This document shows positions 23,997 to 31,626 of a stretch of 64,000 nucleotides of DNA, in pieces. This DNA is from Lumbricus rubellus (taxonomy: Eukaryota; Annelida; Clitellata; Crassiclitellata; Lumbricidae). The position numbers and the translations under genes were made by a program. Position 1 is the first letter of the stretch; every line of letters begins with the position of its first letter. The notes under the pieces were generated by a model. The model saw only the letters and a list, made by a program, of their open reading frames with translations, searched no databases and was not told where the DNA came from. The DNA is taken from the NCBI GenBank assembly GCA_945859605.1, contig OX243819.1, forward strand, positions 3,112,537-3,176,536. The letters are read 5' to 3'.

Positions 23997-25361
23997 GTAG
24001 GCTATACAACTTGATGCACAGTGCAAACATTGCACACTGCGAATACTGAGACCGGCTGCATTGTCGAATTTACAAACAAGCTTAGAGCCTTTCCGTGTCA
24101 GGTGTTTCAATTGCTTGAAACAGAAACCACGCCATTCATAGAGTTTTAACCCGATGCTAGGTATAGGATCCGATCAGATATCTTCGTCTCGCCATCTCTC
24201 TTTCTTTCCCAGAATCATTTTTTCTTTCCCCACTCGTATTCGTTGCCTGTCGGAACACAGTTTTCAGGTCGTTCCGAATAATACTGGAAACTATGAAACG
24301 GTTCATGAATAAATAATGGCGGACGCCTTCTTGCTAATCGAGACGGGATTGCCTCTGCCTCTGATTCATGGACGTAACTTTTCACAGTTATTGGTGGTGA
24401 CTATTCCTCTGCTGATTGTGCACAGTGTAGGCCCTACACAGGCGTAAATTTCTATTACAATAGTGGTGTCCTGCTCCCACCACTTATAAAGTGGTGATGA
24501 TAGTCACACCACTTTTTGGTCCTGCAACGAAAGATATTTTATTGCATGAAAGCTGTCTACCATTAAGCTATTCACGAATACCTGACATACATCTTGTGTG
24601 AGGCGCGGTGGTGTAGTGGTGGCGTCGTTGCCTTGGAGCCGGAAGGTTCAAGGTTCGAATCCACCTCGCCGCGTAAGGACCTTGAGCAAGTCCTTCACTC
24701 ACAATTGCTCAGCGCTTCGGCGTGAAACTCCGATGCAGTGTCCGCTCTGCATTCGGGAGCGCCTCTGAGAAGATAGCTTGAAAGGGCGCTATGACAAGTG
24801 CACATACAAACAAATCTCAGTGGCGGCAATGCTGAAAATAGAGTTCTACCTTCCTCTCCCTTCTCTCAAAAACAGTGGGTGGTCTCTCATTGGCCCTGCA
24901 CTGGATAACCAGCTTTCTCCTTCGACGCGTTCCTCCTTATTGACTGGTGGGGGCAAGTGCCTCCTTTCGTGAGATCTATCTCAAAATCACTTTTGTTCTC
25001 TCTTTGTCGAATACACTGATTGAGGGCTGATTGGTGCGCACTGTGAGAGGCGCTATATAAATGTATAGATACAATACAATTCTTGCACTGTTTGCTTCTT
25101 GTAGATGTAGGCCTACAACATACATGCCATTTCTCCAATCCAGCTGTTGACTCGGAATACGCTAGATAAGCCTTTTAAAAATTATTCCATTGGCGCTCCT
25201 CTACATAGTCTACACACAACACTTTCTTCAACAATTTTATTTTATTTTTCTGTCAAGTTTAGTCTACTTATAAGCATCTATTAAATCGAATTTAGTAGCC
25301 TATATCGAGCTATAAGATAACTGATCTGACCTCTGTGTCTCGTCCCTTTCTGAAGTCCGAC
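23997..25361 (+). other. intron 5' part, SINE-bearing
   Basis: Holds a tRNA-type SINE at 24598-24815 and a related 3' tail (GAGAGGCGCTATATAAATG) near 25045-25065. No exon found. The intron continues as Polinton 1. Confidence 0.6.
24598..24815 (+). repeat. tRNA-derived SINE
   Basis: Starts 'GAGGCGCGGTGGTGTAGTGG' (box-A-like) and has 'GGTTCGAATCC' (box B). The non-tRNA body follows ('GCTTCGGCGTGAAACTCCG'). The same family occurs at 18173 and in composite copy 2. No clover-leaf with matching arms could be drawn, so it is not a functional tRNA gene. Confidence 0.8.
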
Positions 25362-25553
25362 AGTAGAACAGGAAGAAGGCATTTGACTCATTTGACCGAA
25401 ATAGCCTTGAGCTCGGACAATTTGACCAGTATAGCCTTGAGCTCGGACAATTTGACCAGTACAGCCTTGACCTTCGCCCATTTGACCAGTACAAGCCTAA
25501 AAAAACTGAGTGCCCGCGCAGTTTGACCAATATAGCCTTACTTTTTCAAATTC
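25362..25553 (+). repeat. Polinton 1 left terminal inverted repeat
   Basis: 192 bp matching the inverse of 42852-43045. The only length difference I see is 7 against 9 As in one run. Inside are two to three copies of a unit of about 30 bp: 'GCCTTGAGCTCGGACAATTT' plus GACCAGTATA. Confidence 0.95.
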
Positions 25554-25835
25554 ATGGAATATCCAACTCGGCTTAAGGATAAGATATTCCAATATAAAAT
25601 GGTTTACCCGGAGAAAACTAAAACTGAATTACGAAAAATCGCCAGGCAGCTCGGCTTGGTTGGAAATACAACAAGACTGCTGAGATCGGAGTTGATTGTT
25701 GTAATTGACGTCCACAACCGCGAATGCTACGACGATGAATGCCTATGCAAGTATCCGCGGCCGGATCGTCAACAAGGGCCACGCGAGACCATCGTCGTTC
25801 GTCGTCGGCGCAATGGCAACTCACCCCCCGTGTGA
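25554..25835 (+). CDS. small subterminal ORF with SAP-like motif (relic of the POLB N-terminus)
   Basis: 93 codons. The first 16 or so residues ('MEYPTRLKDKIFQYKM') match the start of the opposite-end frame at 42768 ('MEYTTRHKDKISQYKM'), and 'KTELRKIARQLGLVG' is SAP-like ('LRELAKxxG'). The inverted repeat of the element therefore once extended into a coding region. The C-terminus is Arg/Pro-rich and unlike anything I know. It may be a non-functional copy made by terminal-repeat conversion rather than a gene. Confidence 0.45.
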   Translation: MEYPTRLKDKIFQYKMVYPEKTKTELRKIARQLGLVGNTTRLLRSELIVVIDVHNRECYDDECLCKYPRPDRQQGPRETIVVRRRRNGNSPPV

Positions 25836-26039
25836 TGGGAGGGCATGAGCGGACTACGACGTAGATATGGGATTACAATATCGCAAACGATTTTACACCG
25901 TTGGTTTATAATCGTGTTTGGATCAACTTCTCGCGATGGAAATTTCCCGCAGTATTGACGATGAGCTATTAGGCCCACAGTCTTTTCATTCACTTTCGTT
26001 ATCGATATCAAACACGACATAGGCTATTTTCATAGTCGT

Positions 26040-26300
26040 CTCTTCATCATCGTAGTCATCATCATCATCATCAACCCGATTTCTCGTCGTCATCTTCAAC
26101 ATCACCACCACCACCACCACCACCATCGTCATCATCATCATAGTCGTCATCATCATCAACATCATCGTAGTCATCATCATCATCATAGTCGTCTCTTCAT
26201 CGTCGTAGTCATCATCATCAACCTGATTTGTCGTCGTCATCTCTTCATCATCGTCGCCACCACCACCACCACCGTCATCATCAACAACATCATCGTCGTT
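26040..26300. repeat. (TCA)n/(ACC)n microsatellite inside Polinton 1
   Basis: Trinucleotide runs with the motif TCGTAGTCATCATCATCA repeated several times and a (CAC)n block near 26105-26125. It fills the gap between the left terminus and the integrase stop. 26300-26611 holds nothing I recognise. Confidence 0.9.
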
Positions 26301-26611
26301 GTCGTTGGTAGGAGAGAGACGGTCAAGCTCTGTACAAAATTTCGCAGATCGGCATTCAGTAGAAAATTTTCATGTCACGCCTTAGTCGAATAGATTTCAA
26401 AAACGTCCCTGTCACGTTTTATCGAAAAGTGTGACTGGTCCCTCGGTCACACTGTATCTAGTTATAGTCTGACGTCATAGGACCGCCCTCCCCCCATAGC
26501 CACTCACAGTCAAGTGATAGAACGCAATAATGGTGGGATTTACCAGTTTCGATATTAATTATCGCAAGTAGTAGGGAATGTTGGCGTCTGGCGTATTTTA
26601 TCAAAATCGTT

Positions 26612-27547
26612 TCACAATGTTACCAAGTCTTCATTTTCGATCCACGAGTTGAACGAGGCTGGGTAGCCCAACCACTTCACGAGACATTTCTTCCCGCGTT
26701 TCCTAATCACTTTTTCGATTCTAAATATTTCTTGAGTTGTTTTCTGTAGCTCCTGCTCATAGAATGACCCCTGTATTTCCTCAGAATTAGAATCAGTGAT
26801 TTTGTAAGTTGGCGGATCTGTATATTGAACTTGAGATACTACAAAAACCTCCTCCACCCATCTAGTCGTATAACCCTTTTCAAAAATGTTCTTCTTCCTA
26901 GTTATTCTGACTCGATCGCCGATTGTAAACTTTGGTGTAATAGGCTCTGAAATCTCATCGCCGTATAAATTCATAAATACAGTCTTTTCGTTCACTTTCA
27001 TACTAGCCTTCGTGGGGGTCATTTTGATCGAAGAATGTCTCGTGTCATTATAATTACTAACCATCTCATCTAATACATCGATATATCTTCTTGTTGAATT
27101 AGCCGTAAAGTATTTGAACATCTTCTCTTTCATCGTACGCACCCATCTTTCTACGATACAAGATTTTCCCTCGTTCTCGGTAGAATACAACTCAACTAAA
27201 TTCTTCACATTTTTATTATAAAATTCTTTCCCTTTGTCGCACCAAACTTTCGATGGCTGTCGACCGCCTCCGAGTATCTTCGCGAACCCATCGGCTGTAG
27301 ACTCGCCACTCTTGTCATGTACTGGAACGATCCATCCGTATTTCGAAAACACATCTATGACGGTCAATAGAAATTTCACGCCATCATTATCTCCGGCGAA
27401 GGCTTGCATGTCGATTAGGTCAGCCGCCCAAATCTGGTCAATCCCGCCAACGCGGACCCGCCTCGTCCTAAAATTTCTCACTACTGGTTTGTGTAATTCA
27501 TTCGCTAATTGATTAGTCCATTTCAGGTCCTGCTGTAATTCGGGGCT
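26612..27547 (-). CDS. INT: Polinton integrase (rve, DDE) with C-terminal chromodomain; no ATG
   Basis: A retroviral-type integrase that would insert the linear element DNA with 6-bp duplications. Core residues: 'WAADLIDMQ' (first Asp), 'VWCDKGKEF' (second Asp), 'CIVERWVRTMK' (Glu). The C-terminus is a chromodomain ('FRIEKVIRKRG..CLVKWLGY...SWI'), which could steer insertion to marked chromatin. The frame has no ATG: the first possible codon after the upstream stop lies within the PLA2 gene, and the sequence 'LQQDLKWTNQLANELHKPVV' is encoded upstream of any start-like codon. Coordinates given begin at the codon entered after a -1 slip at 27547-27553. The usual N-terminal zinc/helical domain of Polinton integrases is absent. 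Product of the inferred fusion with PLA2: about 484 residues. Confidence 0.9.
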   Translation of the reverse strand, partial: SPELQQDLKWTNQLANELHKPVVRNFRTRRVRVGGIDQIWAADLIDMQAFAGDNDGVKFLLTVIDVFSKYGWIVPVHDKSGESTADGFAKILGGGRQPSKVWCDKGKEFYNKNVKNLVELYSTENEGKSCIVERWVRTMKEKMFKYFTANSTRRYIDVLDEMVSNYNDTRHSSIKMTPTKASMKVNEKTVFMNLYGDEISEPITPKFTIGDRVRITRKKNIFEKGYTTRWVEEVFVVSQVQYTDPPTYKITDSNSEEIQGSFYEQELQKTTQEIFRIEKVIRKRGKKCLVKWLGYPASFNSWIENEDLVTL

Positions 27548-28065
27548 TTTTTTAAACCCAAACCTAGGCTTGTTTTAGCTGACAAGATGGGTTTGACTAT
27601 CGCCCTCTCTACGCGTTCCCGCAAGCTTGGATTAGGTATATTATTCAACTGGTTTATCATTACTCTATCAGCGACATTCCTAGAAGCCGTATCAGTGTGT
27701 TGATTGTATGCCAGGTCGTGAATATATGCCGCGCTATCTACCCTGTTTATAGGTTTGCTCCAATCTTTGGGGGTTTCGTTGGGATTCAGACGCAAATCTA
27801 GTCTAGTACCGGGACCTGTAAACTGATGGCCTGGCAAATGTAATTCGCCCGGAAATTTAGCCCAAGGTAATTTAATGTTGCTAGTGGCAGCGTTCAGCGA
27901 ACTAACTAGATCCCCACCTTGCGCAACAGCGGACGCCTTCACGAATTGAGTTTTTGTTTTCCCGCATACGACGCAAACACCTCTGAGCATCGATCTCCCA
28001 TTATTAGCCACGGCGTTCTGCACATCTGTCGTCTGGGTCTGTTTTTTACATTTTACGCAATACAT
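27523..28065 (-). CDS. PLA2-like virion protein with zinc ribbon
   Basis: 180 codons from the ATG at 28065. That start is chosen because it matches element 2 and directly follows a short divergent promoter; the open frame itself runs further upstream, into the ATPase gene. Residues 1-45 hold a zinc ribbon ('CVKC...CVVC', DUF5679-like). Then comes a parvovirus-type phospholipase A2 fold: 'LPGHQFTGPGTRLDLRL' (calcium loop) and 'AAYIHDLAY' with the catalytic His-Asp. Similar domains in parvoviral VP1 break endosomal membranes during entry, and the same role is inferred here. It is followed in the -1 frame by integrase. Confidence 0.85.
   Translation of the reverse strand: MYCVKCKKQTQTTDVQNAVANNGRSMLRGVCVVCGKTKTQFVKASAVAQGGDLVSSLNAATSNIKLPWAKFPGELHLPGHQFTGPGTRLDLRLNPNETPKDWSKPINRVDSAAYIHDLAYNQHTDTASRNVADRVMINQLNNIPNPSLRERVERAIVKPILSAKTSLGLGLKKAPNYSRT
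27547..27553 (-). promoter_or_regulatory. putative -1 ribosomal frameshift site, A AAA AAA
   Basis: Read on the minus strand in the PLA2 frame the codons are TTA AAA AAA GCC, giving the slippery heptamer A AAA AAA. A -1 slip here enters the integrase frame directly. The zero frame ends only eight codons later, at 27523. I did not establish a downstream stem or pseudoknot. The equivalent site is conserved in element 2. Confidence 0.6.
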
Positions 28066-28093
28066 TTCGTTTTTAATAATATATATTTTTAAA
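28066..28093. promoter_or_regulatory. divergent AT-rich promoter between PLA2-INT and ATPase
   Basis: Only 28 bases separate the two start codons. The sequence is TCGTTTTTAATAATATATATTTTTAA-like, with back-to-back TATA-type words. Element 2 has a 20-base equivalent at 62183-62202. Confidence 0.55.
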
Positions 28094-28882
28094 ATGGAGA
28101 TTAGAGATATGAGTTGGGGCACAGCGCTCTCGAAAAGATTCAACAATCCGTTGTTACCCAGAAGCATACGCGGTTTGATAGTTGGGAAATCGGCGTGTGG
28201 AAAAACGACGCTTCTTCTCAATCTTTTACTCAGGCCAGACTGGTTGGATTATAATAACTTGCAGGTATTCGGTACTTCTCTGTTTCAACCGGAATATCGC
28301 ATTATTAAAAAAGCATACGAAGAAAAATTACCGAAAGCAGCGATCGTTCGGTTGTTCGAGCACCGAGATGAAATCGTGGGTCTAAATGCGTCACCAGACC
28401 TTGTTATGGAGGAAATGGCAAAAAACTCAGAAGCTAAATCTGATATAATTGCCAAGTTCTTTGAGAGCGCCGACGATGTACCAGACCCGAGAGATTTGAG
28501 TGCCGAAAAGAAGAACCTGATGATTTTTGACGATCTTCAATTGGAAAAACAAAACAAATGTGAAACGTATTACAATCGGGGGAGGCATAGTAATGTAGAT
28601 TGTTTTTACCTCGCCCAGAATTATTTCAAATTACCGCGCCAAACAATCAGAGAAAATGCAAACTTTATTTGCCTGTTCAAACAAGACCTGAAAAATTGTA
28701 ATCATATTTACAACGATCACGTGAGTACAGACATGTCGAAAGATGAATTTCGAAAACTATGCAAAACAGTATGGGAGCAACCTCATGGTTTCGTGGTTTT
28801 AGACCTGACTAGCGACAAGTACAATGGTAAATACCGATGCGGACTCGACGAATTTTATATAATCGAGGATCCGCCATTGTAA
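28094..28882 (+). CDS. ATP: genome-packaging ATPase (FtsK/HerA-type, A32-like)
   Basis: 262 codons, the usual size for Polinton ATPases. Walker A is 'GLIVGKSACGKTTLL' near residues 28-42 and Walker B 'LMIFDDLQ' near 147-154. A later 'ENANFICLF' strand matches the sensor region of A32-like packaging enzymes. The protein would pump element DNA into capsids. The frame is intact, unlike the copy in element 2. It heads a run of eight + strand virion genes with short gaps. Confidence 0.92.
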   Translation: MEIRDMSWGTALSKRFNNPLLPRSIRGLIVGKSACGKTTLLLNLLLRPDWLDYNNLQVFGTSLFQPEYRIIKKAYEEKLPKAAIVRLFEHRDEIVGLNASPDLVMEEMAKNSEAKSDIIAKFFESADDVPDPRDLSAEKKNLMIFDDLQLEKQNKCETYYNRGRHSNVDCFYLAQNYFKLPRQTIRENANFICLFKQDLKNCNHIYNDHVSTDMSKDEFRKLCKTVWEQPHGFVVLDLTSDKYNGKYRCGLDEFYIIEDPPL

Positions 28883-28902
28883 AATTGTATTGTATAGTAA
28901 AT

Positions 28903-29697
28903 ATGGAATCATCGCTTCTCAAACAGATATCGGAAAACACGGAAAAGACGGCCTGCAACACGGAACCAAAAACATCATTTTCCATTTTTCTCAGCGAAAA
29001 GAGCACGCGAATCAGAACGAAGTTTAATCCACTACTCGAACTGGAGAAGAATAAGAAATATGAAATGGGCTTAGTTGCCCTCGAGACGTACTATTCTTTT
29101 CCAAATATCGACGCGACAAACAACGTCTTTCGGTATTCGCCGAATCGCGACTCACAGTGGGTAAACATTGAAGTACCAGAGGGCTGCTATGAAATAACGG
29201 ATATCAACGAATATATACAGAGAGTGATGAAGGGGAATGGGCATTACGACGGAGTAAATGGAAATTACTGTATCTCAATAGCGCCAAACACCAATACTCT
29301 GAGGTCTGTGGTGAATATAGAAGCAGATTATATGGTTGACTTTACGCCAAAGAATTCGATCGGAAAGGTTCTAGGTTTCAACAGATGGATCTATTCGGCG
29401 GGATACAACGAATCGGAGGACTTGGTAAATATAATGAGTGTAAGCAGCCTGAGAGTGACCAGCGACATTATCGGGTCTTCGTACACTAACGGAACATCGG
29501 AAAACGTGATATATTCTTTTTTCCCAAACGTAGGCCCCGGTTACAAGATTATCGAAGTGCCGCATAATTTGATATATCTCCCGATTTTGCTGTCTACAAT
29601 TTCAACGATGGAAACGAGGCTCACAGACCAACACGGGAACCTACTAAATCTCCGAGGTGAAGAATTAGCGATTCGGTTTCACATCAGGGAAGTTTGA
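28903..29697 (+). CDS. minor capsid (penton-like) protein
   Basis: About 264 codons from the ATG at 28903 ('MESSLLKQISENTEKTACNT'). The open frame continues upstream but that part is not conserved in element 2. The conserved block 'FSIFLSEKSTRIRTKFNPLL' followed by 'YEMGLVALETYYSFPNID', and the C-terminal 'LNLRGEELAIRFHIREV', recur in element 2. Position after the ATPase and size fit the single-jelly-roll penton-like protein of Polintons and adintoviruses. That identity rests on family knowledge, not on a motif I can prove. Confidence 0.72.
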   Translation: MESSLLKQISENTEKTACNTEPKTSFSIFLSEKSTRIRTKFNPLLELEKNKKYEMGLVALETYYSFPNIDATNNVFRYSPNRDSQWVNIEVPEGCYEITDINEYIQRVMKGNGHYDGVNGNYCISIAPNTNTLRSVVNIEADYMVDFTPKNSIGKVLGFNRWIYSAGYNESEDLVNIMSVSSLRVTSDIIGSSYTNGTSENVIYSFFPNVGPGYKIIEVPHNLIYLPILLSTISTMETRLTDQHGNLLNLRGEELAIRFHIREV

Positions 29698-29721
29698 AAG
29701 TTTTTGTAATTTATTAATAAA

Positions 29722-30318
29722 ATGAATCGTTACACGGGCGTAAAAGTTAATATTTCAGAAGCGCAGCAAGACAAAATTAAAAGATCACTTCAAGCGGGGA
29801 GCGGCGTGAGTATCAAACTATCACACGATGATTTGACTGGCGAACACGTTTTGGCTCTCACCCAGGCGCAAATCAATAAAATGGCGGCTGCCTACCAAAA
29901 AGGAACTGGTATGATTATTAAAATGAGTAAAACGCAATTGGAGAACAACAAGAAAGTCGAAGGTGGATTCATAGGCGCTATACTTCCGTTTCTAGCGACA
30001 GCGGGACGGTTCCTTCTTGGTAGCGTACTGCCTAGTCTAGCACAGGGCGCATTAGGTGGGTTAGGTGCTGCAGCCGGATCGAAACTTGTCGATAAAATCA
30101 GCGGTTCGGGTGTAATGTATGTCAAGAAAGGCGACATGGCGTGCAAAATAAGAGCGGCCGGATCCGGTTTGTACTTGTCTCCGTGGCAAAAAGGCGCATC
30201 GATAATGGGATCCGGGCTTTACATGAAAACAGGGTCGGGCTATGTGAGTGGCGAAGGACTTTTGCTCGGCCCCAACTCGCCGTTTCGAAACATTCCGATT
30301 CTTGGCATGATATTATAA
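29722..30318 (+). CDS. X-like virion protein, hydrophobic, probable protease substrate
   Basis: 198 codons. The N-terminus (1-75) is basic and conserved ('VKVNISEAQQDKIK'). Residues 81-117 are a Gly/Ala-rich hydrophobic segment. The C-terminal third is punctuated by Gly-Ser-Gly. Three sites fit the adenain rule (M/I/L)XGX|G, or nearly: ISGS|G at 126-130, IMGS|G at 161-165 and VSGE|G at 175-179. It is conserved in element 2 at the same relative places. It resembles the hydrophobic X/core proteins of adintoviruses; a membrane-active or DNA-associated role is inference. Confidence 0.65.
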   Translation: MNRYTGVKVNISEAQQDKIKRSLQAGSGVSIKLSHDDLTGEHVLALTQAQINKMAAAYQKGTGMIIKMSKTQLENNKKVEGGFIGAILPFLATAGRFLLGSVLPSLAQGALGGLGAAAGSKLVDKISGSGVMYVKKGDMACKIRAAGSGLYLSPWQKGASIMGSGLYMKTGSGYVSGEGLLLGPNSPFRNIPILGMIL

Positions 30319-30333
30319 ATTATCATATGTAAA

Positions 30334-30732
30334 ATGTCGAGACCAATACACAAATTTGGAACTAAACCAACTAGACCGGTAGAGGTTAGAACGCAGCCCG
30401 TTTCAGTCTTTTGGAAGATTACGAGCGGTGCTACTCGCGTCCCAGTAAGACAACTAGGAGGTCTGCGATGGGAGATTTTTGCGCAAAATGATATTACGAT
30501 CCAACCAAAGGCGGCAAATACGCTAAGGCTTGGACTGGGTGTAGAAATGGCGGCAGGACTTTGCCTCGTTTCCCTCAGACAGGCTATCAAAGAACGCCGC
30601 TGCAGTCTACTAGACGGGGTGATTTCAGAAGATGTGATTGATGATATCATAGTTTCCATTCAAAACAACTCCGATTCGGCGGTGACGATAAACGAAGGAG
30701 ATTCGCTATGCTGTGTAAACTATCAACGGTAA
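30334..30732 (+). CDS. dUTPase-fold-like protein without the catalytic motif
   Basis: 132 codons, 15 bases after the preceding gene. The second half, 'GVISEDVIDDIIVSIQNNSD' and 'VTINEGDSLCCVNY', parallels dUTPase motifs 3-4 ('GVID.DY.G.I.V...N.S...F.I..GDRIAQ'), and 'LRWEIFAQNDITIQPK' resembles motif 1. The essential Asp of motif 3 is Ser, and the Tyr and Gly are missing; the ORF also lacks a motif-5 glycine-rich tail. It is likely a repurposed trimeric beta-barrel, perhaps a capsid cement protein or decoy, rather than an enzyme. Confidence 0.6.
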   Translation: MSRPIHKFGTKPTRPVEVRTQPVSVFWKITSGATRVPVRQLGGLRWEIFAQNDITIQPKAANTLRLGLGVEMAAGLCLVSLRQAIKERRCSLLDGVISEDVIDDIIVSIQNNSDSAVTINEGDSLCCVNYQR

Positions 30733-30761
30733 AAAAATATATATTGCTAATAAATAAAAGA

Positions 30762-31460
30762 ATGGAATACGAAGGCATCAAACTCTATCCAAACCTAACA
30801 AATATAACACCCTCCGCGCCGGAAGGTGAAATACAAATAGCCGCGGGGTCTGCACAAACGTATCGTCTTCAGAAGATTAGCGAAATCAAAAAGGAGATCG
30901 AGCAAGAACGCGACAAAAGAGCAGCGTTGAGTAAAAAGTACCATAGAAGTGTGAGCGTAATCGGCGTAGTAGACAACGTCCTCATGGCGATCACGATGGG
31001 GCTCGGAATTTCGGGAATCGGTGTACTAGCCACCATAATTGCAACCCCCATCGCTATTGCTATGGAAGGGACGGCGCTAGGTGCGGGGCTATTGAGTATA
31101 ATTGGCAGCCGAATCTGTAAAAAGCTCGCCCTGAAGGCGGAGAAGCATGAAAGGATCAAAACGCTAGCTGATGCGAAGCTCAACACGATCAGCGACCATA
31201 TTTCAAAAGCACTCGTGGATGATCACATTTCAGACGAGGAATATTCTCTGATTCTAAGTGAGATTGAAAAATTCAATGGCATGAAAGAAGAAATCAAAAG
31301 TAAGTCGAAAGTTGCGGTAGCCGCGATGGATGAGGAAACGAAACAATCACTCATCGATCGGGGAAGAGAAGAGGTCAGGCAGTCCTTTCAAAGCATGTTT
31401 GAGAAAAATACCGAATCTGTGAAAAAGACGACTAACGTGAACATGTACGAAATCATGTAG
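30762..31460 (+). CDS. predicted membrane-hairpin protein, element 1 only
   Basis: 232 codons from the ATG at 30762. An earlier in-frame ATG at 30708 overlaps the previous gene, so this start is preferred. Residues about 45-70 are a charged coiled coil ('KISEIKKEIEQERDKRAALS'). Residues about 80-140 are two glycine-rich hydrophobic stretches ('VLMAITMGLGISGIGVLATI', 'GTALGAGLLSIIG') separated by a short turn. The C-terminal half is charged and helical. No enzyme motif. Element 2 has no counterpart: there the dUTPase-like gene directly adjoins the next conserved gene. A membrane-remodelling or lytic role is possible but unproven. Confidence 0.65.
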   Translation: MEYEGIKLYPNLTNITPSAPEGEIQIAAGSAQTYRLQKISEIKKEIEQERDKRAALSKKYHRSVSVIGVVDNVLMAITMGLGISGIGVLATIIATPIAIAMEGTALGAGLLSIIGSRICKKLALKAEKHERIKTLADAKLNTISDHISKALVDDHISDEEYSLILSEIEKFNGMKEEIKSKSKVAVAAMDEETKQSLIDRGREEVRQSFQSMFEKNTESVKKTTNVNMYEIM

Positions 31461-31534
31461 ACTTGTAGAGTTTTGTAGAGCTATGTAGACCTATGTCGCT
31501 ATGTCTGAAAATACGTCTAACTTGTGTTTTTACA

Positions 31535-31606
31535 CATGTCGAAAAACATGTAGAAAAACACATCGAAAAACATGTTGAAAAACACGTCGGAAAACATGTC
31601 GAAAAA
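31535..31606 (+). repeat. six-copy 12-bp tandem repeat upstream of the conserved 300-aa gene
   Basis: Unit CATGTCGAAAAA with variants CATGTAGAAAAA and CACGTCGGAAAA; each has a 4-bp palindromic core (CATG or CACG) followed by an A tract. A looser set of GTAGA/GCTATGT words precedes it (31461-31505). A similar-period repeat occupies the same place in element 2. Confidence 0.85.
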
Positions 31607-31626
31607 CATTAAATTTTTTATTAAAA

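Noticed and set aside
24598..24680. Possible tRNA gene (box A and box B like sequences; also at 18173 and 20069)
   Set aside because: The same head and non-tRNA body recur in several copies, and no proper clover-leaf can be formed; these are tRNA-derived SINEs.
25362..25553. CRISPR-like array in the terminal repeat (about 30-bp units)
   Set aside because: The units are contiguous without unique spacers, lie in a eukaryotic mobile element and recur inverted at the other end.
28066..28221. Extending the PLA2 gene upstream to 28221
   Set aside because: That part lies antisense to the ATPase start, is not conserved in element 2, and the zinc ribbon begins at the inner ATG.
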